Assembly: GCA_964519955.1 (NCBI GenBank)
Contig: CAZFLM010000059.1
Location: 1-42,068, forward strand
Direction of reading: 5' to 3'
Length of the DNA: 42,068 nt
Origin: CAZFLM01 sp964519955
Lineage (GTDB): Bacteria; Armatimonadota; Chthonomonadetes; Chthonomonadales; CAJBBX01
Position 1 is the first letter of the stretch. The number at the start of each line of letters is the position of its first letter. The translations under genes were made by a program, and so were the position numbers. Positions 15,852 to 22,808 of this stretch are shown piece after piece. The notes under the pieces are model-generated. The model did no database searches. It was not told the origin of the DNA and worked only from the letters and a program-made list of their open reading frames with translations.

Positions 15852-16772
15852 ATGACCGAACTGGAGACAACCCTACGCAGCATCGCGGGCGAGATCCAAG
15901 GGCGCATCGGCATCTGCGTCCGCGACTACGAGACCGGCCAGGAGGTGGGCGTCAACCTCGACGAGCCTCTGCCAATGGCCAGCGTCTGCAAGATCCCCAT
16001 CCTCGTCGAGGCGTTCCGGCGCCACGACGCCGGCGACTTCGACCTGCATGAGCGCGTCGAGTTCACGCAGGAGCGCCGGACGCTGGGCAGCGGCCTGTTC
16101 AACTCGTTCGACGCCGGCCTGCGCCCGACGCTGCACGACTGCCTGCTGATGATGATCGTCGTGTCCGACAACGCCGCGACGGACATCGTGCTGGAGCGGC
16201 TGACAGCGGACCGCGTCACGGCAACGATGCGCGAGTTGGGCCTCGACGGCATCCGCGTGGATCGCACCATCCGCCGGCTGATCGGCGACATCCTGGCCGC
16301 GGTGAATCCCCTGCTCGACGCGGTTCCCTTCGACGGCTGGGACGCCTTCCGGGCGGAGCACCCGGACATCGCAGCGCTGGAGGACGACGCCGCCGTGGCC
16401 CGCGAGGCGGTCAACGCTGCGGCTTCCGATCGCGATGTGGCGACGGTGCGGCACATGGCGCAGCTCTGCGAGATGATCGCGAAGAAGACATGCGCGTCCG
16501 AGGCATCCTGCGACGACATGCTCGGCATCCTGGGCACGCAGCAGCTCAATGGCCGCCTGCCGCGCGAGTTGCCCGCCGGCGCGTCGCTCCCGCACAAGAC
16601 CGGCACGCTCGGGCACGGCGCCGTGGTGAACGACGCAGGCGTGCTCTACATCGGCGACAAGCCGGTTGCCTCCATCGCGGTGCTGAGCCGCGACGTGCGC
16701 AACCCATCGTATGAGACCAACACGGCCCTCGCCCGGATCGGGCGCGCCGTCTACGACCACTACGCCGGCTGA
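15852..16772 (+). CDS. Class A beta-lactamase-like serine hydrolase
   Basis: 306 residues with all three motifs of the serine penicillin-recognising fold in order: S44-V-C-K47, S105-D-N107 and K249-T-G251. The general-base Glu of true class A beta-lactamases (ExxLN in the omega loop) was not found, so hydrolysis of beta-lactams is doubtful; a peptidase or amide hydrolase role is possible. No signal peptide is seen from the ATG at 15852 (AAGGAG upstream), so the protein appears cytoplasmic, which is odd for this family. It is the first gene behind the ZTP riboswitch and 102 bp ahead of purH. A link with purine or one-carbon metabolism is suggested by that position only. Confidence 0.88.
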   Translation: MTELETTLRSIAGEIQGRIGICVRDYETGQEVGVNLDEPLPMASVCKIPILVEAFRRHDAGDFDLHERVEFTQERRTLGSGLFNSFDAGLRPTLHDCLLMMIVVSDNAATDIVLERLTADRVTATMRELGLDGIRVDRTIRRLIGDILAAVNPLLDAVPFDGWDAFRAEHPDIAALEDDAAVAREAVNAAASDRDVATVRHMAQLCEMIAKKTCASEASCDDMLGILGTQQLNGRLPRELPAGASLPHKTGTLGHGAVVNDAGVLYIGDKPVASIAVLSRDVRNPSYETNTALARIGRAVYDHYAG

Positions 16773-16814
16773 GGCTCGGCATACCCGGACCAGGCGCGGC
16801 CTGCGGGCTCCCGC

Positions 16815-16839
16815 GACGGGCAGTGAGGCCCGTCCCACC
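16815..16839 (+). repeat. Dispersed hairpin element (copy 2)
   Basis: GACGGGC-N6-GCCCGTC followed by CCACC: a perfect palindrome in this copy. Located between the beta-lactamase-like gene and purH, where it could affect read-through. Confidence 0.75.
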
Positions 16840-16874
16840 CAGAAGTCTGCGCGGTCCAGATAAGGAAGAGAGGA

Positions 16875-18455
16875 ATGGCACCCATCAAGCGAGCGCTGCT
16901 CAGCGTGTCCGACAAGACCGGCATCGTGGAGTTCGCGCGGGAGTTGTCCGCCCTCGGCGTGGAGATCGTCTCCACAGGCGGCACCGCGAAGTCGCTGGCC
17001 GACGCCGGCATCGCGGTGAAGGCCATCACCGACCTGACGCACTTCCCCGAGATGCTGGACGGGCGCGTGAAGACGCTGCACCCGGCCGTGCACGGCGGCA
17101 TCCTGGCGCGGCGCGACCTGCCCGAGCACATGGCCACCATCGCGGAGCACGCCATCGAGCCAATCGATCTGGTCTGCATCAACCTCTACCCGTTCGCGGC
17201 GACCGTCGCCAAGCCGGGCGTGACGCTGGAGGACGCCATCGAGAACATCGACATCGGCGGGCCGGCCATGGTGCGCTCCGCGGCGAAGAACCACGCGGCG
17301 GTGACCATCGTCGTGGACGCGGCCGACTACGCGACCATCCTCGATGAGATGAAGGCGAACGGCGGCGAGACGACGCTGCCCACGCGCCGCGCTCTGGCCG
17401 CGAAGGCCTACGGCCACACCGGCCGCTACGACGCGATGATCTCCGGCTTCCTGCGCCGCGAGTTCACGCCGGAGGCCCTGTTCCCGAAGGAGCTGCCCCT
17501 CGGCTACGAGCTGGCGCAGACCTGCCGCTACGGCGAGAACCCGCACCAGGCTGCAGCGTTCTACCGCGAGGCCAACATCACGGAGCCGTGCGTGGCCGGC
17601 GGCAAGCAGCTCAACGGCAAGGAGCTTTCCTTCAACAACTTCATGGACGCCAACGCGGCGCTGGAGACGGTGAAGGAGTTCCGCGACAGGCCGGCCGCCG
17701 TCATCATCAAGCACGCGAACCCGTGCGGCGTGGCCCTGGCCGACACGCTGGCCGAGGCGTTCCGGCTCGCGCGCGAGGCCGATCCGGTCTCCGCGTTCGG
17801 GGGCATCCTGGCCGTCAACCAGCCGGTCGACGTCGAGGCAGCGCAGGCCATCACGGTGAAGAACACGTTCTTCGAGGCGATCATCGCGCCGAGCTACGAG
17901 CCGGATGCGCTGGCGCTCATCACCGGGCGCAAGGGCTGGGGTGCGGATGTGCGCGTACTGGAGATCGGCTCGCTGGAGGACTGGAAGGCGGGCGCCGGCT
18001 CGCTGGACACGCGCAAGATCGTCGGCGGCCTGCTGGTGCAGGAGCGCGACCTGCGCGAGGTGACCGAGGCCGACCTGAAGGTCGCGACGGACCGCGCGCC
18101 GACGCCGGAGGAGATCGCGGAGCTGCTGTTCGCGTGGAAGGTGGTGCGCCACGTGAAGTCGAACGCGATCGTGTTCACGAAGGATCGGCAGATCGTGGGC
18201 GTGGGCGCGGGGCAGATGAACCGGGTGCAGTCGGTGCGCCTGGCCGTGAACCAGGCCGGCGAGAAGGCGCGGGGCGCGGTGATGGCCTCCGACGCGTTCT
18301 TCCCGTTCCCGGACGGCCCCGAAGCGGCCATCGCAGCGGGCATCACGGCGGTGATCCAGCCCGGCGGCTCGAAGAAGGACCAGGAGACGATCGACGTGTG
18401 CAACGCGCACGGGATCGCGATGGTCTACACCGGGGTGCGGCACTTCCTGCACTGA
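16875..18455 (+). CDS. purH: Bifunctional AICAR transformylase / IMP cyclohydrolase
   Basis: Catalyses the last two steps of IMP synthesis: formyl transfer to AICAR (ZMP) from 10-formyl-tetrahydrofolate, then ring closure. The 526 residues match the usual length. The N-terminal IMP cyclohydrolase domain has LLSVSDKTG (about 8-16), STGGTAK and FPEMLDGRVKTLHP. The C-terminal transformylase domain (about 200-526) has CRYGENPHQ and the catalytic IIKHANPCGVA, and ends in VYTGVRHFLH. ATG with GGAAGAGAGGA upstream. It probably shares the ZTP-riboswitch transcript, which fits: the riboswitch senses the substrate's phosphorylated form. Confidence 0.98.
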   Translation: MAPIKRALLSVSDKTGIVEFARELSALGVEIVSTGGTAKSLADAGIAVKAITDLTHFPEMLDGRVKTLHPAVHGGILARRDLPEHMATIAEHAIEPIDLVCINLYPFAATVAKPGVTLEDAIENIDIGGPAMVRSAAKNHAAVTIVVDAADYATILDEMKANGGETTLPTRRALAAKAYGHTGRYDAMISGFLRREFTPEALFPKELPLGYELAQTCRYGENPHQAAAFYREANITEPCVAGGKQLNGKELSFNNFMDANAALETVKEFRDRPAAVIIKHANPCGVALADTLAEAFRLAREADPVSAFGGILAVNQPVDVEAAQAITVKNTFFEAIIAPSYEPDALALITGRKGWGADVRVLEIGSLEDWKAGAGSLDTRKIVGGLLVQERDLREVTEADLKVATDRAPTPEEIAELLFAWKVVRHVKSNAIVFTKDRQIVGVGAGQMNRVQSVRLAVNQAGEKARGAVMASDAFFPFPDGPEAAIAAGITAVIQPGGSKKDQETIDVCNAHGIAMVYTGVRHFLH

Positions 18456-18481
18456 TGGGGCGGGACCAGCCCGACGATCTG

Positions 18482-18795
18482 GCGCGCCCATGGACGGGTG
18501 GTATCATGGCCGCGCGTCGGCCGTAGGGGCAGAGCATTCGCGCACAACGCCACTCTTCCGCCAGCGTACGGCGCGAATGCTGTGCCCTGCCGTGGGAACG
18601 CGGCCAGCCGACCGACCTGCGCGCGCCCATGGACGGGTGGTACCATGGCCGCGCAGCGGCCGTAGGGGCACAGCATTCGCGCACAACGCCACTCTTTCGC
18701 CAGCGTACGGCGCGAATGCTGTGCCCTGCCGTGGGAACGGAACCAGCCCGACGACCAGACGCGACGAGGGACAGGGTGGTACCATGGCCGCGCAC
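18482..18795 (+). repeat. Tandem repeat, period 139 bp, with long hairpins
   Basis: ATGGACGGGTGGTAYCATGG recurs at 18490 and 18629, with a shortened third start at about 18769. Each of the first two units carries an 18-bp inverted repeat, GGGCACAGCATTCGCGC-type (the first at about 18525-18590, the second at about 18665-18730), around a loop holding CGCCACTCT. The region follows purH and ends 38 bp before the small gene at 18833. Frames through it look like repeat translation, not genes. Confidence 0.88.
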
Positions 18796-18832
18796 CAGTG
18801 CCGCGTCCGCGCCCCAGAACCAGGAGTGGCCG

Positions 18833-19207
18833 ATGAAGCAGGTGAAGAGCTGGGCTCCCTACTGCGGGTACGGCGCGCTGTGCTTTGGTGCTCTTGTCTT
18901 CTTCATGCATCGGGGGCCCCACGTGTTGGGGCTCCTCGGCGGCATCCTCGCAGCCCAGCTCATACTCGCGTGCCCGTTCGGGCTGCGCACCTCGCGCGGC
19001 AGGCGCTGGTGGACCTGCTATGTCGCGTGGGTCGGCTGCGGCTACGGCGCCATCGCTCTCGGGCCACACGCCCGAGTGGCCTGGCTGTTGGCCGCCGCCG
19101 CGTCGCTGGCCGGTACTGTGGGCGTACGTGTGCGGTGGCAGGAGCCGATGCCTGGATCACCCGGCAGCCGGCCGACCCCGCCAGAAGGCGCCTCCCTTAC
19201 TCCTTGA
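18833..19207 (+). CDS. Small membrane protein of unknown function
   Basis: 124 residues with three or four hydrophobic segments (about 9-25, 28-47, 57-74, 79-96) and a Pro-rich tail. No family recognised. ATG with GGAG 8 nt upstream. It sits directly after the tandem repeat, and its 3' end overlaps the convergent PilT-like gene by 11 bp. The in-frame sequence upstream is repeat DNA. It could be an orphan gene carried with the repeat. Confidence 0.55.
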   Translation: MKQVKSWAPYCGYGALCFGALVFFMHRGPHVLGLLGGILAAQLILACPFGLRTSRGRRWWTCYVAWVGCGYGAIALGPHARVAWLLAAAASLAGTVGVRVRWQEPMPGSPGSRPTPPEGASLTP

Positions 19208-20255
19208 TCCCCAGGCGGGCGGGCTCGCGCATCCTGGACCAGGCCGTCTCATACGTGATGCGGCCGGCGTGGAAGTGCTCCAGGATGCTGTCATCCATCG
19301 TGCGCATGCCCTGGTCGCGGCCGGCCTCGATGGCCAGGGACAGATCCGGGGTGCCGTCCGCGACCATGCGGCGGATGCGGTCGGTGGCCAGCAGCACCTC
19401 GTTCGCCGCCACGCGGCCCGGCGCGCCAGCCTTGGGCAGAAGCATCTGCGCGACGACGGCCACGAGGTTGCGGCCAAGCTGCTGGCGGATGAGGTCACGG
19501 GGCTCCGGAAACACCTGGACGAGCCGCGCGACCGCCTCGCTCACGTCGGGCAGGTGCGCCAGCGTGAAGACGAGGTGCCCGGTCTCCGCCAGCGTGAGCG
19601 CGATGTGGATGGTCGCCAGGTCGCGCAGCTCGGCGATGAACACGACGTCCGGGTCCTGCTGGAAGGCCCACACCGCCCCCAGCTCGAAGCTCTCCACGTC
19701 GCGCCCCACCTCGTGCTGGGTTACGAGCGCCTCCTTGTTCTGCATCCGGTACTCGATCGGGTCCTCGATGGTCACGATGCGGCAGGCCGACGTGCGGTTG
19801 ATCTCCTCCAGCATCGAGTAGACCGTGGTCGTCTTGCCGCTCCCGGTCGCACCGGTAACCAGCACCAGGCCGCGGGGTTCACGGACGACGCGGCGGAGCA
19901 CCTCCAGCACGGGCTGCTCCGGATAGATGCGGTCCAGCGTGGGCACCTCCAGCGGCGCCACCCGGATCGCGGCGCCGAGCCTGCCCATCGCACGGAACGT
20001 GCACAGGTGGAAGTGGCGATCACCGACCGGAGTGGCGCAGCTCGCCGAACGGTGCCGCTGAACGAACGACTTGGCGCCTTCGGCGGCAGGCACGTACGGC
20101 TCGAGCAGCGCTTCGATGTCGGCCTCGGCCAGCACCGGGTGGCCCGAGCGGACGAGCGCGCCATCGACGCGGAAGACCGGCGGCTCGCCGGCCAGCAGGT
20201 GCAGATCCGATCCATCCTGCTCGACGAGTTCGCCGAGCAACTCACTGAGTTCCAT
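19197..20255 (-). CDS. PilT-like secretion/twitching ATPase, atypical
   Basis: 352 residues with the PilT plan: an N-terminal domain starting MELSELLGELVEQDGSDLHL, Walker A GATGSGKT (135-142), the Asp box around EDPIEY, Walker B DPDVVFIAELRD (201-212), and the C-terminal MRTMDDSILEHFHAGRI. In standard PilT the Walker B segment reads GEMRD and the His box TLHTN; here they read AELRD and TLAHLPD. It may thus be a diverged paralogue rather than the main retraction motor. Start ATG 20255 (AAAGGTGG upstream); a GTG nine bases earlier is possible. Third gene of the sigma/anti-sigma operon, 30 bp after it. No pilus genes lie nearby. Confidence 0.85.
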   Translation of the reverse strand: MELSELLGELVEQDGSDLHLLAGEPPVFRVDGALVRSGHPVLAEADIEALLEPYVPAAEGAKSFVQRHRSASCATPVGDRHFHLCTFRAMGRLGAAIRVAPLEVPTLDRIYPEQPVLEVLRRVVREPRGLVLVTGATGSGKTTTVYSMLEEINRTSACRIVTIEDPIEYRMQNKEALVTQHEVGRDVESFELGAVWAFQQDPDVVFIAELRDLATIHIALTLAETGHLVFTLAHLPDVSEAVARLVQVFPEPRDLIRQQLGRNLVAVVAQMLLPKAGAPGRVAANEVLLATDRIRRMVADGTPDLSLAIEAGRDQGMRTMDDSILEHFHAGRITYETAWSRMREPARLGIKE

Positions 20256-20285
20256 CGCGTCCACCTTTCCGCCGAGGTACCCGGC

Positions 20286-20651
20286 CTACACGATCCCCAA
20301 GCTGTCCCAATGCGCCGGCTGCCGGCCGCCCGTCATGATGCCCAGACCGCGAGGGCGACTCTCCTGCGCCGGCTGGCCTATCGCCTGCACCTCGGCCGCC
20401 AGAGCGCGGACCTCGGCGCGGAGCTGCGACAGCTCGTCCAGCGCCACGGCGAGCTGCACCGCCAGCGCGTGCTGCCGATCGGCCGCGATCGGCGCCCCGG
20501 CGGCATGCGTCTGCACGAGGCGGTAGTCCTCCGCCCGGTCGCGACACGCCGGGCAGAGCCCGAGGTGCGCGGTCAGGGCAGCGGCATCGTCTCCCGCCAG
20601 TTCCCCATCGATCAGCGCCGCGAGCAGCGGGCAGGCTTCGTCGCAGGTCAT
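20286..20651 (-). CDS. Zinc-binding anti-sigma factor (ZAS type)
   Basis: 121 residues. The N-terminus has the zinc anti-sigma signature H29-xxx-C33-xx-C36 (HLGLCPAC) plus Cys3/Cys7, preceded by LLAALIDGEL, which is typical of the domain. A helical, likely coiled-coil stretch follows (LSQLRAEVRALAAEVQAIG, about 75-93). No transmembrane segment is seen, so it should work in the cytoplasm, perhaps sensing redox state or a partner. Its ATG overlaps the sigma factor's stop (ATGA), so the two are coupled. Confidence 0.85.
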   Translation of the reverse strand: MTCDEACPLLAALIDGELAGDDAAALTAHLGLCPACRDRAEDYRLVQTHAAGAPIAADRQHALAVQLAVALDELSQLRAEVRALAAEVQAIGQPAQESRPRGLGIMTGGRQPAHWDSLGIV

Positions 20652-21184
20652 CCGTCTCCTCCGTCTCTCCAGTCGCTGAGCTTGCGGCGCAGCGTCTCCA
20701 CCGCCTGCAGCTTGCGCGAGGCCACGGTGCCGAGCGGGCAGCCGAGCGCCTCGGCGATCTCGGCGTAGGTCAGCCCCTCATCGACGCTCAGCACGAACAC
20801 CAGACGCTGCGGCTCGGGCAGCGACGCGACGGCGCAGGCGAGCGCGTCGCTGAGCGCGGAACCGCGCGCATCGGCCACCGGGTCGCTGGCGGCCGACAGC
20901 GCCTCGTTCAGCGGCTCGGGCCGGCGCTCCGCTCGCAGACGGTCGATGCACTTGCCGCGCGCCAGCTTCAGCAGGTACGCCCGCAACTGACCGCACGCCC
21001 GGTAGCGCTCCCTCGCCCGCCAGAGCGCCAGCCACGCCTCCTGCGCAGCGTCCTCCGCAGCAGCCCGATCGCCCAGCAGGCGCCAGGCGAACGCGACCAC
21101 GGCGGCATCGTGGCGCTCGACAAGCCTGCCGAACGCCCGCGCATCGCCCTGTGCGGCAAGCCCCATCAGCACATCGTCGTCCAC
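20648..21184 (-). CDS. ECF RNA polymerase sigma factor
   Basis: 178 residues with both core regions. Sigma-2 lies at about 20-85 (FGRLVERHDAAVV, AAEDAAQEAWLALWRARERYR, with LLKLARGKCIDRLR at its end). Sigma-4 lies at about 120-170 (LPEPQRLVFVLSVDEGLTYAEIAEALGCPLGTVASRKL), a helix-turn-helix that reads the -35. I chose the GTG start at 21184 because TTGGAGGT lies 8 nt before it; the frame is open further up without family features. It heads an operon with its anti-sigma factor and the PilT-like gene, which may be a target of this regulator. No clear autoregulated promoter was found. Confidence 0.9.
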   Translation of the reverse strand: MDDDVLMGLAAQGDARAFGRLVERHDAAVVAFAWRLLGDRAAAEDAAQEAWLALWRARERYRACGQLRAYLLKLARGKCIDRLRAERRPEPLNEALSAASDPVADARGSALSDALACAVASLPEPQRLVFVLSVDEGLTYAEIAEALGCPLGTVASRKLQAVETLRRKLSDWRDGGDG

Positions 21185-21344
21185 CAGCGCGGACCTCCAA
21201 CCTGGATAACGAGGGAACCGGCGATTCGATTCGCCATCCTGCGGCGGAATCCCGCGCCAGACGGAAAGAGCCGGACCCGAGTGGGCCCAGCTCTTCGGAA
21301 CAGAACGCAGCAAGCGGCGTCCTCACGGGTGCGAGCGCGGCGGG

Positions 21345-21707
21345 TTAGCCCTCGGGGCGCGATGCCTGCGCCTGGTTGAGGGCCTGGCGGAGCTGCTGGT
21401 TCTCCTCCTGCATGCGCTCCATCTTCTCCAGGAGCCCCAGGATGATCTCCACGCCGGCCAGGTTGACGCCCATCTCCTGCGTGAACCGCCGGATCTGCAG
21501 CAGGCGGCGGATGTCCAGCTCCGAGTAGAGGCGGTTCTTGTTATTGACACGCTGCGGCGCGACCAGGCCAAGCCGCTCATAGAGCCGAACGGTCTGCGGG
21601 TGCAGGCCGGTTAGCTGCGCCGCGATACTGATCATGTAGACGGGCTCGCGTTCGTCGCGTGGAGCGATCGCGCGAACGGTCACTCCGATGATTCCCTGCG
21701 GTTCCAT
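21345..21707 (-). CDS. hspR: HspR-type MerR-family heat-shock repressor
   Basis: 120 residues. MerR helix-turn-helix and wing: VYMISIAAQLTGLHPQTVRLYERLGLVAP, then YSELDIRRLLQI. A coiled-coil stretch (LLEKMERMQEENQQLRQALNQ) follows. MISIAAQLTGLHPQTLR is the usual HspR opening. HspR represses dnaK operons, with DnaK as co-repressor. It is the third gene of dnaK-dnaJ-hspR, and its ATG shares one base with the dnaJ stop (TGATG). A matching operator lies over the dnaK promoter (24737-24757). Confidence 0.92.
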   Translation of the reverse strand: MEPQGIIGVTVRAIAPRDEREPVYMISIAAQLTGLHPQTVRLYERLGLVAPQRVNNKNRLYSELDIRRLLQIRRFTQEMGVNLAGVEIILGLLEKMERMQEENQQLRQALNQAQASRPEG

Positions 21708-22720
21708 CACGTTCTCACCGTTTCGCCGCGGATGGCCGCCAGCTCGCGCAGCAACTCCTTTTCGCGCGGCGACGGGTCCTTGGGCACCAAGACCTTGATG
21801 CGGGCATACAGGTCGCCCGCCTTGTTCTTGCCGGACGCGGGGAGCCCTTCGCCCGGCACCCTGATCTTCTGTCCGCTCTGGACTCCCGGCGGCACCGATA
21901 GGGTGCGCTCCCCCTTCAGAGTCCGCACCGACACCTCGCCGCCGAGGGCGGCCACGGTGTACGGAATGCCGACGTCGGTGACGAGATCGGCCCCTTGCAG
22001 CTCATACAGGCCGTGCTGCTTGATGCGCACGAGCAGGTAGAGGTCGCCGCGGCGCCCCCCTGCTCCCTGTCCCCCTTGCCCAACTAGGCGAAGACGCTGG
22101 CCGGCCTGAACGCCCGCGGGCACCTTGACCTCGACGCTCTGAACGCGGCTCGAGCGGCCCGCCCCGGCGCATGCCGGGCACATCTGCCCCATCTGGTAGG
22201 TGCCGCGCGAGGACCGCCGCATCCCGCTGCCGCCGCACTCCCGGCACGTGTCCTCCACGGTCACCTGGTGGACCTTCGTGGCCCCGTGCACGGCCTCTTC
22301 CAGCGTCAGGTCGATACCGTACTCGAGGTCCTCGCCGCGCTCGGGCGCCCGGTGCGTCGGTTTCTGGCGGAAGCCGCCGAACAGGCTCTCGAACAGGTCG
22401 TTCAGGTTCGCCCCGCCGACGTCGAACTCGAAGCCGCCGGTCTGGAAAGGGCCGCCGCGCGGGCCGCCTGCGGGATGCTGGCTGGCCTGCTTCCACTGCT
22501 CGCCGAAGCGGTCGTACTGGGCCCGTTTGTGCGGATCGCTGAGGACCTCGTACGCCTCACTGATCTGCTTGAAGCGCTCCTCGGACGCCCGGTCGTTGGG
22601 GTTCACGTCCGGGTGGCACTTCCGGGCGAGCTTGCGGTAGGCGGACTTGATCTCCTTCTCGTCCGCCGTGCGCGGCACGCCCAGAATGGCGTAGTAGTCC
22701 TTGTAGCGCGGTTGGTCCAC
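21707..22720 (-). CDS. dnaJ: DnaJ-family co-chaperone with reduced zinc region
   Basis: Stimulates the DnaK ATPase and delivers clients. 337 residues: J domain 8-72 with the HPD triad (H36-P37-D38), a Gly/Phe-rich segment (about 83-116), a zinc region, and two C-terminal substrate-binding domains. Only two CxxCxGxG repeats are present (C159/C162 and C181/C184), not the four of standard DnaJ, so at most one zinc site can form. The start is GTG with GGAG upstream. 88 bp after dnaK, with a strong hairpin in the gap. Confidence 0.94.
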   Translation of the reverse strand: MDQPRYKDYYAILGVPRTADEKEIKSAYRKLARKCHPDVNPNDRASEERFKQISEAYEVLSDPHKRAQYDRFGEQWKQASQHPAGGPRGGPFQTGGFEFDVGGANLNDLFESLFGGFRQKPTHRAPERGEDLEYGIDLTLEEAVHGATKVHQVTVEDTCRECGGSGMRRSSRGTYQMGQMCPACAGAGRSSRVQSVEVKVPAGVQAGQRLRLVGQGGQGAGGRRGDLYLLVRIKQHGLYELQGADLVTDVGIPYTVAALGGEVSVRTLKGERTLSVPPGVQSGQKIRVPGEGLPASGKNKAGDLYARIKVLVPKDPSPREKELLRELAAIRGETVRT

Positions 22721-22741
22721 GTCAGGTCACTCCGATGCTGG

Positions 22742-22796
22742 ATGGCGGCCCGCCCGGGCTGCGCGGCGAAGCGCGCCGCTGCGGGCGGGCCGCCAT
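22742..22796. repeat. Strong hairpin between dnaK and dnaJ
   Basis: ATGGCGGCCCGCCCG (22742-22756) and CGGGCGGGCCGCCAT (22782-22796) are perfect 15-bp arms. An inner GCGGCG/CGCCGC stem lies between them. No T-run follows, so it more likely lowers read-through or protects dnaK mRNA than ends transcription. Confidence 0.8.
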
Positions 22797-22808
22797 TTGG
22801 TCCATCTT

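Noticed and set aside
18490..18800. T-box riboswitch resemblance (GGGTGGTACC)
   Set aside because: The core is followed by ATGG rather than the usual CGCG, it recurs in a tandem repeat, and no tRNA synthetase or amino-acid gene follows.
21185..21344. Autoregulated ECF promoter upstream of the sigma factor
   Set aside because: A CGTTA-like -10 exists, but no matching GGAAC-type -35 at proper spacing.
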